A stretch of DNA of 64,000 bases from Dysidea avara. Lineage: Eukaryota > Porifera > Demospongiae > Dictyoceratida > Dysideidae. The notes below the pieces were generated by a model. That model was given only the letters and a program-made list of their open reading frames with translations. It was not told the DNA's origin and searched no databases. The stretch is from the NCBI RefSeq assembly GCF_963678975.1, contig NC_089275.1, positions 29,883,977 through 29,947,976 on the forward strand, given 5' to 3'. The translations under genes were made by a program, and so were the position numbers. Shown here in pieces: positions 45,178-54,128 of the stretch; within the stretch, counting starts at the first letter, position 1, and every line of letters starts with the position of its first letter.

Positions 45178-46678
45178 CAGGGGCGTAGCTAGCCAGAAGG
45201 TGATGGAGGGGCAGGCACCCCCCCCCGAAACACTCAAAATCGGACATTCATGATTGCAAAAAAGGCTAATGACCCAATGGTGGGCTAGCCAACATATGGT
45301 GTTGCATTATTACAGCTTAAATAACTAGCTACGTAACTATTTCAGTACTGACTGCTTCCAATTGAGGTAGCTATATTCGTCGAGCATCATCGCACGTGCC
45401 ACAACTGTACTCCAACAGCACCTAAGACTGCCAACCGTCAGGATGAGGCTAGGGCAGACATACATGCTAGGGGATTCTGGGGGCAGCGGCAAAGTGCCTT
45501 TTTTGACGTAAGGGTGTTTCATCCTAATGCACCGAGCTACTGCAACACCAGTGTCCCCTCTTTGTATCGACGTCACGAGGCACAGAAGAAACTTGAGTAT
45601 GGTGACCGTGTCAGAGAGGTTGAGCAGGCCTCCTTCACTCCCCTTGTGTTTGCGACCACTGGAGGTATGGGAAGGGAGGCAATAGTTTTCTACCGTCGTT
45701 TGGCTGACCATCTATCTCGCCGCGGCTCTACTAGTTACAGTCAGACTCTGGCTTTTATCCGATGCACATTGTCTTTTTCTCTACTTCGGTCAGCTACAAT
45801 GTGCATACGTGGAAGTAGGTCCATCTCGCATCGCTCCTCTGATGCCTCTCCTGAGATGGGCCGCATTGATGAGCACAGGGACTTTTAAACTTTTAGCAAT
45901 CTGGTCCTTTTTATTCAGTTGTCCAGCACGTGCTTTCTTTGTGCTGGGGGTGGTAGGCAAGGGCAGTCCATCCAGCCCGGGGAAATAATAATAATTTTAA
46001 AAAATTCATCCACAGTCCGGTAGAGTTAATACTTTAGTGCAAATACAAGTTACTTTACGTTAGCCACAGCCTGTGCTGCAGTCCTAGCACACTGCTGACA
46101 AGATGACGTATTCACTCACTTCACTCGGCGAAATTCAAATGCCATGTATTGCACGAAATCCCACCTGTCTTGCTAGCAGAACTTGTAAGCTTGACTGATC
46201 CACCTGACTGACTGACAAAGTTAAAAACGACTGCACTGCCGTACGTACAAAGGTCCAGTGTGATCGACTCGATAAAATAAACTTTGTACATTTATTTAGC
46301 TAACATTTTATCACCTCGTAGGCAGTAAGTTCGTAGCGTCATCTGGCCTCCTTTGTCGCTTGTGAGTTGTGACTCCTGCCGCGGAGAAGCGGGTTACTCT
46401 TTTTAGATTCAAAAATGTTCTATCATGCGAGTAATCTAGGCTAAATATAGAAGTATGTCTCTAATATTTTCGTTCGATGGATTCACGAGCGAGTTGAATG
46501 TTGGTGTGTGCGCATTCACTAGCAACACCTGGTGATACCGCGTAGTAGTGTACATAATTTACAGTCATTTGCGTGTCAGTTTAATACTGGTAAACTTGTG
46601 ACGAAGGTTTTAAAAAAATCATTTAGTGATGGGGGGGCAAATGCCCCCCCCCCTTGCCCCCCCTTAGCTACGCCTCTG
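45178..46678. mobile_element. hAT-like element CAGGGGCGTAGC with 8-base duplication
   Basis: The ends CAGGGGCGTAGCTAGCC and TTAGCTACGCCTCTG are flanked by CTGCCATG (45,170-45,177 and 46,679-46,686). GC-rich AGGGGCAGGCACCCCC and GGGGGGGCAAATGCCCCC blocks lie just inside each end. It carries a 3' fragment of the reverse-transcriptase family (about 45,400-45,985). No transposase was seen. Confidence 0.88.
45400..45985 (+). pseudogene. 3' fragment of the R2-like reverse-transcriptase family
   Basis: The frame reads DEARADIHARGFWGQRQSAF, FDVRVFHPNAPSYCNTSVPS, then YGDRVREVEQASFTPLVFAT and SFSLLRSATMCIRGSRS up to HRDF and a stop (45,888). This covers the endonuclease region and the C-terminus. The 3' UTR hairpin CCAGCAC...GTGCTGG and GGTAGGCAAGGGCAGTCCAT, followed by an A-rich tail, match the element at 8,673. 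This fragment lacks the in-frame stop seen near the C-terminus of that copy. Confidence 0.8.
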
Positions 46679-46943
46679 CTGCCATGACCACGTCATAGGG
46701 CTGCATGATGACCCGGCACCTCTTGATGGTTTGACTAGCTAACACCAGTATCCCTGTCCCTGCTGCAGTGTAGGCAGGGTCAGGGATTGCAATTTACAAC
46801 AGCTTTATCACAGATATTATACTAACCTTGGGTCAGTATATCTATGGCTTTATGTCTTATGAGAGGAAGGATTTATTTCTTGACCCCCACATGTTTCTAG
46901 AGCTTATACCACCATGTATTATGTGTATATGCATCCACTGCAG

Positions 46944-47275
46944 ACGTTGAGTTGTCTGATATAAGATTGCCTGGTAGAGTACTAAAACGAGGGATGCCTA
47001 AAAGTTCAGACTTAACAGTTATTGGCTTACCAAAGAAAATGAAGTTAGCAGAAGGACCTTTTGCTTTTCTTAGACAGCATCCCAAGTATCAAGAAAGAGG
47101 TATATTTATTATCTGTTTGATTACATTACTATAGCAATGCACTACTCTTCAGGAAATGTTGAAATGGTTTGTTTCTGTTCCTGATGCTAACACGGCTATG
47201 AATGATGGTGTCGTACTGGATGTAGCATTAGTACATGCAAGACATGAGAAGATACCAAATGATATGTCTGCATAG
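46944..47275 (+). pseudogene. Middle exons of the PHD/C48-protease gene
   Basis: Exon 46,944-47,099 (acceptor CATCCACTGCAG, donor AGAG|GTATAT) reads DIRLPGRVLKRGMPKSSDLT then VIGLPKKMKL. Exon 47,153-47,275 (acceptor TACTCTTCAG) reads EMLKWFVSVPDANTAMNDGV. The LPGRVLKRGRPKG...TVIGLP pattern followed by a WF(V) segment is one I associate with SWIM/PHD proteins encoded by invertebrate mobile elements. The gene is then interrupted by a hAT-like MITE at 47,292. Confidence 0.5.
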
Positions 47276-47291
47276 ACGAGAATGTTAATTG

Positions 47292-47736
47292 TAGGGACCC
47301 GCCGATTATGCTCATAATTTTACCTATTATGCTATGCTGCACTGCTCAAAAATTTACCTATTATGCTTAAATTTATGCTCAAAACTTACCTATTATGCTC
47401 AAATTATGCCCAATTATTTATGCTTCAGTTCTCATGCTCTGCTAATAATTTCCAGTTTATGGATAATAAGTGGCTGAAGCACAAACCCACTTGACAAAAT
47501 ACATATATATCACAGAAAAGATTGATATACTCTAATAGAACAGTCAGCTATGTGATTGTTCTATTAGAGTTACTGACTGTTCTATTAGAGTATATCGATC
47601 TTTCTGTGATAGCTATTTTTATAAGCAAGAATTCATACTGTTACAAAATATTCTACCTATTATGCTAGCATTATGCTCAATGCTTTCAGGCACCTATTAT
47701 GCTCATAATTATGCCAGCATAATCGACGGGTCCTTA
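47292..47736. mobile_element. hAT-like MITE (TAGGGACCCGCCGATTATGC ends)
   Basis: The ends TAGGGACCCGCCGATTATGC and GCATAATCGACGGGTCCTTA are flanked by GTTAATTG (47,284-47,291 and 47,737-47,744). The interior is built from ACCTATTATGCTCA-type repeats. It also contains a ~104-base palindrome of the CTCTATTAGAG motif. Confidence 0.88.
47508..47611. repeat. Palindromic unit built of three CTCTATTAGAG-motif copies
   Basis: Reads outward-symmetrically from TATCACAGAAAAGATTGATA to its inverse ending TCTTTCTGTGATA. The arms are copies of GATATACTCTAATAGAACAG, with a third copy in the middle. It is nested in the MITE at 47,292-47,736. Confidence 0.8.
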
Positions 47737-47744
47737 GTTAATTG

Positions 47745-47945
47745 TTCCGAATCAGAAAACATTGCACTGATGGTGGATGGGCTCAACTGTGTCAGGTCAT
47801 GGAGAAGAAGAAGTTTAACCCCAGCTACCAAGTGTGTGAAAGGGAGTTATTGGAATGCACAGCTATATGCTGTGATTGTCATATATCTCATGTTGGATTG
47901 AAGTCTACACCAAAGCGAAAAGAATGGTTTTGCCACTTGTGCTAA
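47745..47945 (+). pseudogene. PHD-finger exon of the PHD/C48-protease gene
   Basis: The frame reads FRIRKHCTDGGWAQLCQVME, then CCDCHISHVGL and KRKEWFCHLC followed by a stop. The spacing C-x2-C-x2-H-x(n)-W-F-C-x2-C is that of the second half of a PHD finger. It continues the gene interrupted by the MITE at 47,292. Confidence 0.55.
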
Positions 47946-48089
47946 ATGAGTCACAGTAATGAAACAAAGTCACACAGTGAAAATACTACACCACAAGTAA
48001 TCCCTAAAACACAATGCTTTACATGTCACATTTCTGTCTGGAACATTTGCAAATAGATCACGTGAAAGAAGAACAAAGGAGAGATTAAA

Positions 48090-48800
48090 AAACACAGGTG
48101 CTGATCACCACAAGTTCAGATGAAGAGTATGAGGAACCAGATAGAACTGTCATTGAAATTGCTGCAGGAGTAAAGGTTTATGAATCTGTTGCTGCAGGAG
48201 TAAAGGTTTATGAATCTGATTTAAAAATTCTACAGAATCAAATGGATTGGCTTAATGCAAGACTAATGAATGCTGGGCAAACTTTGCCAAAGAGAAAGTT
48301 TCAAAATGTATCAGGATTACAGCGAAGCCAAACATGTATGTTTGATAATAAGAGTGGTGAATTTGTACTGGTACTAAATTGCTATGAATCCTATTGGATT
48401 CTTGTGTCAAAAAGAACTGTAAAATTAAACTAGTTAACATTAATGGCAGCAGTTGTATGGGAGTGTTCCAATCACACCTGGAAAGTACTTGTACCTAACA
48501 TTTCTGGGTGTCCAGGTGGTTCTGACTGTGCATTGTTTGTTCTGGCATTTGCTTATACTTTATGTGCTGGAGCAGTTCCAGAGAAAATGACATATAATCA
48601 AAGTGAGCTTATGTCACACTTTTTATGTTGTTTGACAAGGAAGAGCTCCTGCAAAACCATTACTAAAAAAACCTGCACTTGTGGACTGCCTGACATTTGG
48701 GATGGTATGGTAAAATGTCATCCGTGCTTAGAACGTTTTCACCAGTCATGCATTCAAGCAGATAAGACATTCTACCCTCCAAGTGGTACTGTTCTGCATG
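48090..48800 (+). pseudogene. C48/Ulp1-like protease region and second PHD finger
   Basis: Two overlapping frames (48,098-48,433 and 48,443-48,922). They contain LKILQNQMDWLNARLMNAGQ, then YESYWILVS (the conserved H/W position of C48 peptidases has Y-W here), then GCPGGSDCALFVLAFAYTLC. The last corresponds to the catalytic-cysteine motif (Q-x-x-G-x-D-C-G-x-F) of Ulp1-like proteases, with Ala after Cys. A PHD finger follows: CTCGLPDIWDGMVKCHPCLE then RFHQSCI. A short tandem duplication (GCTGCAGGAGTAAAGGTTTA at 48,160 and 48,193) lies before it. A stop separates the two frames. Confidence 0.6.
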
Positions 48801-49074
48801 TATTAAGGAACAAATTGAGGAACCAGGCCAATTGTGTGTTTATATATTGTTGTGAGTTACGTACATTTGTTATATTGTTTGTATGTAATCTATATTACAG
48901 TGGGGGCTGGTTATTTATCTAAAGTTATGATTATTCATGTTGACTGCAGAATTCTCATAATAAAGCATTCATTAATATTTTCCCTGCCTCCACATAAAAG
49001 GCAAAATAAGTGGTCTGGCTACATGAGACTAGCAGGCTGTATGGAGTTAAGGTAGCCATCCATTTTCAGATCTG

Positions 49075-49710
49075 ACAACTTTAATGTGGTCAGATTGAAC
49101 AGCCAGCCAGAATTGGTAAGGGATGATCATAAAATAATCTAATTTGATTGATGATGTAATTAAAGTTGCAAAATAAGTGAATATATGTATCTAAGATTTT
49201 TTTATTTACAACTTTTCTTAATTTTACTGTGCATACAGTAGCTACAAACATCAGTAAAAATATATATATATTATGATGGTTGTAAAATTAAAAATACAGT
49301 CATGACATAGATGTGGGAAATAATATAGATGGCTTGCTGTAGTCAATCCATATCAGAAAACTTTTATTGCTAAAGTGTGCGAGGTTACTGATCCCAGTTA
49401 TTGGGAAGATAACCATACTTGCCATAGCGGGACTGGCATTGGCTACCTAAGTAATACAGCTTCTCAAAACACATTACAATTTATTAATGTCTGGATGACA
49501 TGTAACAGCACACAGTAGATTTATACAGTATCAATAAATGTTGGTCATATAAGCACATGCACAACTGATCACAATTTTCTCAGTGAGTGTGTGTATTCCT
49601 TAATCCTTCAATATGGCCTGTCTCTGCAATCATAGGCTGTTGGGGTAATCTTTTTAACCTTCAAAGCAAGTGTATTATTTTAACATTTTCTTCTTGTTCT
49701 CATCACCCAG
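49075..49710. other. Non-coding interval
   Basis: AT-rich, with a TA microsatellite near 49,260. No gene is supportable. Confidence 0.4.
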
Positions 49711-49932
49711 GTAACGTTGTTGAGGAAGACGAGCAAATTCCACCTGTAGTATATAGCACATTGTACAGTTAATTTAGGGTAGCATGGACAATAATTTTAA
49801 GTATATGTATAGCAACTTCTTTGTCACAAAAAAAATTGAAATTTTAAATTATTTTGCATAACCTGTACATCCAAATCATACACATAATTAAGTAGCTATA
49901 TCCATTAAAAATTATATATTATATTACTATAG

Positions 49933-50063
49933 TGTCTGTCCAGCAGATTCTAGGGGAGTTAGAGTCAATCACTGATTGGGATAAAGAATTCCAATCATTA
50001 ATCACTCTAACTGAAAAGAAAGATGATCTTGACAAGCAATTTGTATGTGCATGGCTTGAATAA
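49933..50063 (+). CDS. Possible death-domain-like terminal exon
   Basis: After the acceptor-like TATTACTATAG, 43 codons run to TAA: SVQQILGELESITDWDKEFQ, then KKDDLDKQFVCAWLE. The pattern of hydrophobic L-x2-L, DW, a long helix and a final C-x-WLE resembles the end of a death-fold domain (…DW..LG..L…AWL). A small preceding frame (49,711-49,772, GNVVEEDEQIPPVVYSTLYS) may be another exon, although it ends in its own stop. It is not clear whether this belongs to the transposon gene or to a captured host gene. Confidence 0.3.
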
Positions 50064-50435
50064 TTTCATGTTGTGCCTTCTTGTTGTTGTGATTGTGGAG
50101 AACGACAAAAAGCTCATTTGTTATAGAAATTGTTGATCATTTGGTACAAAAATAGCAGATCTCCTCTGAGCCTTCAGTACTGTAAAGATGGTAAATTTAA
50201 ATAGTGCAATTGATCATAATTATTAAGACAAATCACAACAGGTGGTAATCATTCTAGTAGCTCTTCATTGTATAGCTTCTATCTTATGTTTATATCCATG
50301 ATGTAATATGGCCCCCAAATAGCATTTTTATACTTAGGGGTGCGGTAACTATGCTGGAATAATTTTCAGTATAATGCCAGAAATCATTATTCTAGCATTT
50401 TGGAATTATTAAAGACTTCATGAATGAACGAACAA

Positions 50436-50518
50436 TGTATTCTAATAGAACAGTCACCAGATTGAGGTACTCTAATAGAACAGTCATCAGATTGAGATAC
50501 TCTAATAGAATATTCACC
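50436..50518 (+). repeat. Three tandem copies of the CTCTAATAGAA motif
   Basis: Three head-to-tail units of about 28 bases of the type TACTCTAATAGAACAGTCA with the spacer CAGATTGAGG. Confidence 0.85.
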
Positions 50519-52551
50519 TATATATACTCTATAATTAACCATAGAATTTTTAATAAACAGTCAATTACATTTCTATTTTAATTTATTGGAATAATTTTGA
50601 GAATAATGCAAGCTTTTCCCAGGAAATTCTGAGTAGAATAATGTAATGAATCATGAGCATAATTACCTCAGGCTTAGTTATACTCAAGCAGTGGACAGAC
50701 TAGGGATTTGGCATATCATCCAAGTCCATACATTCAAATGCTTCAGAAATAAGACCTAAATTACAATTAGTCTTCTTTGCAGTATAATCTGTGTGAATGT
50801 AGAACTTTAGTTAAGAATCCATGTAAATTACCACTGATACAAAATAGTGCTAAAAGAACCAATGGGCCATATTAAAATATACAAAACACTATCCTATAGT
50901 CATCTCAGTGCCAGCTTTTCACAAGTTATACATAACTGCATGATCACTTTCATAAGAAATTGGTACATGTCTATAACTATGTAAACATATTCAATTAATC
51001 AGCAAATATTGTACCTTCTTTAGTTCATGGTTGTGATCAGTGTTAATAAAAGTTACAAAAAGCTCTGAAGCATCGTTTCACTTTAGTCAATGATTTTAGC
51101 TTAGGTTCCCTGGCTCGTGATAAACACCTCATACAGGCTTTTCCTCTAGTGTTCACCCTCCAGTGCCTAACTGGTAAAGCAGATTAAAAAACAAAAAACG
51201 GAGTTTAATTTTTTCAACTAAAACACCTTTCCTATTCACAAAACACACATATAATATAATTCACATAAATTATGTCATATACACTAATGCTAGGTTCTTC
51301 TCTATAGAGCTAACCAGCATGTGCCATATTTTAAGTTTCTAGCTACAGCTTATTTATTTATTAGCAAAACCCTTAGGGGTAACACGCTAATGTACAAGCA
51401 CAGTAATAATGATTATGTAAATAAGTACAACCTAAATATTTTTATGTCAACTTCATATAGATCAGGGTATGGTAGAGAATTCTGTTCAATAGTCATCTTG
51501 GGGGGAAAAGAGTTACGGTAACTTTCTGTGCTGCGTTGGTAGTAAGAGAATTTTAGGTGATGATTAGCTCTAGTGTTTGTAAAAGATGGTGACAGCAGGT
51601 CGTTGTACAGCTAGTTACAATGGAATAATACTCTCTCGGTCCTGTTCAACTGGTTCACTATCAATTATTAGTTGGACACAGTAAGCGCTACACACTAGGA
51701 TATCAATCTCCACTTCCAATCAAGGGGATGCTATAGTAACCAATCCACAAGCTTTGAATTTAGGCCTAGTAGCTAATTAGAGAACCTCTAGGAAGGTGGA
51801 TGGCTGCATGTGGATGATAGCTGGGAACTACGGAAGCAGATGCTTGTCCTCGTGAGAGGTGTGCATAAAGCAACTCAACTTTGAGGAAAGGGAGGCCTAT
51901 GATGTCTGGTCTCAATTACTAAAACAGGGATATGGGGTGGTGCCATTAGACAAGATGAAGTGGTGGGTTACTAGCCCATGATGACATGGACGCAGCAGTA
52001 TGGAGCCATACATACAGGCTCCTTGGCATACATACAGACATACATACATACATACAGGCTCCTTGAGCCTTCTTCACCTGTAACACAAATACTAAATACG
52101 AATACACACCTACACACACAGAGGCAGCAATCACATATCAACTGAGCTTACTGCTGATTAATTGGGTATCACTTCTCTGAATGCAGCTAAACACTTGTGG
52201 GTTAGCTACTCTCTTTCTAGCAGCTTCAATCTCGCACAAACCCGGCCTTCTCTTATCTGTTAATTTTTTCTTCTAATTAGGAAAAATCGCGAACCTATCG
52301 TCAACAGGACACATAGTCATAGGATTCCATCTGCATCTTCCCACCAGATCGAGGACTACATTTGAATTATAAAGTTAAAGCTATGGCCCATCTGCATGGG
52401 CTAGTGGTTAATGCTACTGAAATTACTTTGGTTACAGAAGCATTAGTAACAGTTATAATCTGAACAGCTATATAATCAAGGACAAAACTAGCTATAGTTA
52501 GAAACATTTTATTAGTGTGGCATATATACCTAATATTAGAGTTAAGAGTAG
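50519..52551. other. Non-coding interval with LINE and SINE-like scraps
   Basis: About 51,345-51,420 (TTATTTATTAGCAAAACCCT...GCTAATGTACAA) resembles 38,460-38,520 and looks like the 3' end of a minus-strand LINE. About 51,950-52,140 shares AGGCTCCTTGAGCCTTCTTC with the inverse of 57,510-57,540 and has a CATA microsatellite. About 52,390-52,420 has a tRNA A-box-like GGGCTAGTGGTTAATGC. No gene was seen. Confidence 0.35.
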
Positions 52552-52601
52552 TGTGACTGCTCTATTGGAGTCCCTGACTGCTCTATTAGAGTATCTCGAT
52601 C
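52552..52601 (-). repeat. Two tandem copies of the CTCTATTAGAG motif
   Basis: GTGACTGCTCTATTGGAGTC followed by GACTGCTCTATTAGAGTATC, ending TCGATC. Confidence 0.85.
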
Positions 52602-52868
52602 TTTTGCAGTAAAAAATAAGTGTCTTGCTGGGTCACATGCACTTAAGCACCTGTAATATTAATAATAGTCCTCATAAACTAGGGTTCCAGGTTTACCATG
52701 CGGGCGGGTGACCAGAAACTAAGGTTTGACTTGGTATGGCCTATGTTAAAAGAGCATCACGTGATCCGAGTCGGACGAATAGCGTGGTGAAATTGGCGTC
52801 CGGGACCGGACGAATAGCCACTAGGGGGGTTCCATGGAACCCTTGGAACCCCCCTGGATCCGCCCCTG

Positions 52869-53035
52869 ATGTCTTGGCTGAGGGGTGCTCCATAAGTCTT
52901 TCCTTGTTGCGGTCTGCCTTACAACATCTGAAGGTCAGGTGCTTCCTTCACATTAGTCTAACATGTTTGCCCAACATCTTACCATCTGGTGCTGGAGGTG
53001 GTGGCAAGGGTGCTGGTCACCCCGGGAAAAAAATA
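52869..53035 (+). pseudogene. Decayed reverse-transcriptase element, 3' piece
   Basis: Beginning with the second copy of ATGTC, it reads SISLSLLRSALQHLK (compare SFSLLRSSIQCIRG). It then has a decayed 3' UTR, CATCTGGTGCTGGAGGTGGTGGCAAGGG, shared in position with the UTRs at 8,690-8,770 and 45,900-45,985, and an A-rich end. It completes the copy started at 18,410. Confidence 0.7.
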
Positions 53036-53413
53036 TTACAAAAGGGAAGAAAAAAATTGGCCTCACGCGACCTAGTCTTGTTTGTATGGGGCGGGACTAT
53101 AAAAATACACGTGGCCCAGGAAACTAGTGTTTTAAACAAGTTAGCTCACATAGCTATAGACTAACTGTGGAAATAGTCAGTTGAAAATCTCAGGCCAGAC
53201 TCTCGTCTATGTTACAGTATTTTCACTATACACACATGATCAAAATTTGTGGTCCGTTTATCTACTCGGAGAATTCATTTCCTCAATCGTTCTAGTACTA
53301 CTGTAAGAAAAGAAAGGAGTAAATCTTGAGAATTCATCTCTTCCTCAAAACAGTCAATTATTGTTAGAAAACTGTATGCTCAATGCGAGGTTCAATGCTG
53401 AAGGTGAGTTAAT

Positions 53414-53455
53414 AGTGTTTCCTGGTGTAGTGGTAAGCGTCAACGTGCTCGGCAG
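53414..53455 (+). mobile_element. tRNA-like A-box relic
   Basis: TTTCCTGGTGTAGTGGTAAG resembles the 5' third of a tRNA (acceptor strand and D arm), but no anticodon arm or B box follows. It is a SINE or tRNA relic, not a functional tRNA. Confidence 0.3.
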
Positions 53456-53670
53456 TAGCTAGCTATTATCCCTAAATCTGTTTAGCTATCTATGTCTTCA
53501 AGGGTACTTGCAGCAGCTATTCTATCTCTAACCATACTGTTGCTGCATAATTATACCGGGTAGCTAGTAGCCATACGTAATAATGCAACTATACTTACGC
53601 TAAATTCTGAGCTCCAAGGGAGGAGACAGCTAGCTGGATTGCCATAGCGTCTCTGTAGAGTATTGCAATC

Positions 53671-54128
53671 TCAGTTTGTGGACTTCATCTTTGCTCCAGC
53701 AGCTGTGCCTGAATGAATCTGTAAAAGATAACATATCATTTCTTCAATGAGTATATAGCTATCTATTGATATAAATATGCATGAATAGCTATATCTGCCA
53801 GTAATTTAGGCAAAAATATACAGTCAGTAGCTAGCTGTTAGCCTACTGTTACAGTTATGCTAATGAGTCAGTAAGAAATGCTGTGTCACGGTGCTTCTTG
53901 CTTGCTGCCATTTGCATTTAATGTACATGCAGGGCCATGCGCTTCAAACTACATAAGAAAAGTTCTCACATACTTGGAAGTGCAAGGAATGCTCTGCAAA
54001 TGAGCTATAGCTACCTGTAGAATAGCTTCTGCATGCATATCAATGCTATCATAATTGATTTCATTGTTCGTTAAAGATGATTTGGCGTTATCTATATAGC
54101 TTCGTCCTCTCTTGTTGATCCGACCGTA
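53671..54128 (-). CDS. Terminal two exons of a minus-strand host gene
   Basis: Exon 54,015-54,128 (114 bases, acceptor TATTGGTTGTCAG, donor CTACAG|GTAGCT) reads YGRINKRGRSYIDNAKSSLT, then NNEINYDSIDMHAEAILQ, entirely open and in phase 0. The last exon, 53,671-53,718 (acceptor TATCTTTTACAG), reads IHSGTAAGAKMKSTN and a stop, also in phase 0. The tyrosine-containing, charged sequence resembles the cytoplasmic tail of a membrane receptor, but no family is identified. Earlier exons were not located; a hydrophobic minus-strand stretch at about 54,470-54,540 (HAVGILVSVFVLSV) could encode a membrane segment, which is speculative. The gene is antisense to the Ig receptor gene, with the two tail-to-head. 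Confidence 0.5.

Larger units (their letters stand above)
38649..52823. mobile_element. Large TIR structure holding PHD/C48-protease gene remains
   Basis: Inverted ends of about 75 bases: TAGTGGCTATTCGTCCGG at 38,649 and CCGGACGAATAGCCACTA ending at 52,823. Each end contains the GGCTATTCGTCCGG block twice and an inner TCACGTGATC palindrome. No target duplication was seen at these borders. The interior holds scattered exons of a PHD/C48-protease gene, so this may be an autonomous DNA transposon (perhaps of the KDZ or a similar large-transposon type). It was later enlarged by a BEL/Pao element and hAT-like elements. The superfamily is inference. Confidence 0.55.
38218..52868. mobile_element. 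CAGGGGCGGATCC-type DNA element, expanded by nested insertions
   Basis: The ends CAGGGGCGGATACAG (38,218) and CTGGATCCGCCCCTG (to 52,868) are inverted and flanked by ATGTC (38,213-38,217 and 52,869-52,873). The coding sequence of the old reverse-transcriptase copy resumes beyond it, which independently confirms that everything between is inserted. The short terminal parts share GGGGGGTTCCAT-type sequence. The bulk of the interior is the 38,649-52,823 structure and its own insertions. Confidence 0.8.

Noticed and set aside
53414-53455. Functional tRNA gene
   Set aside because: Only the A-box-like first third is present; no anticodon arm, T arm or B box.
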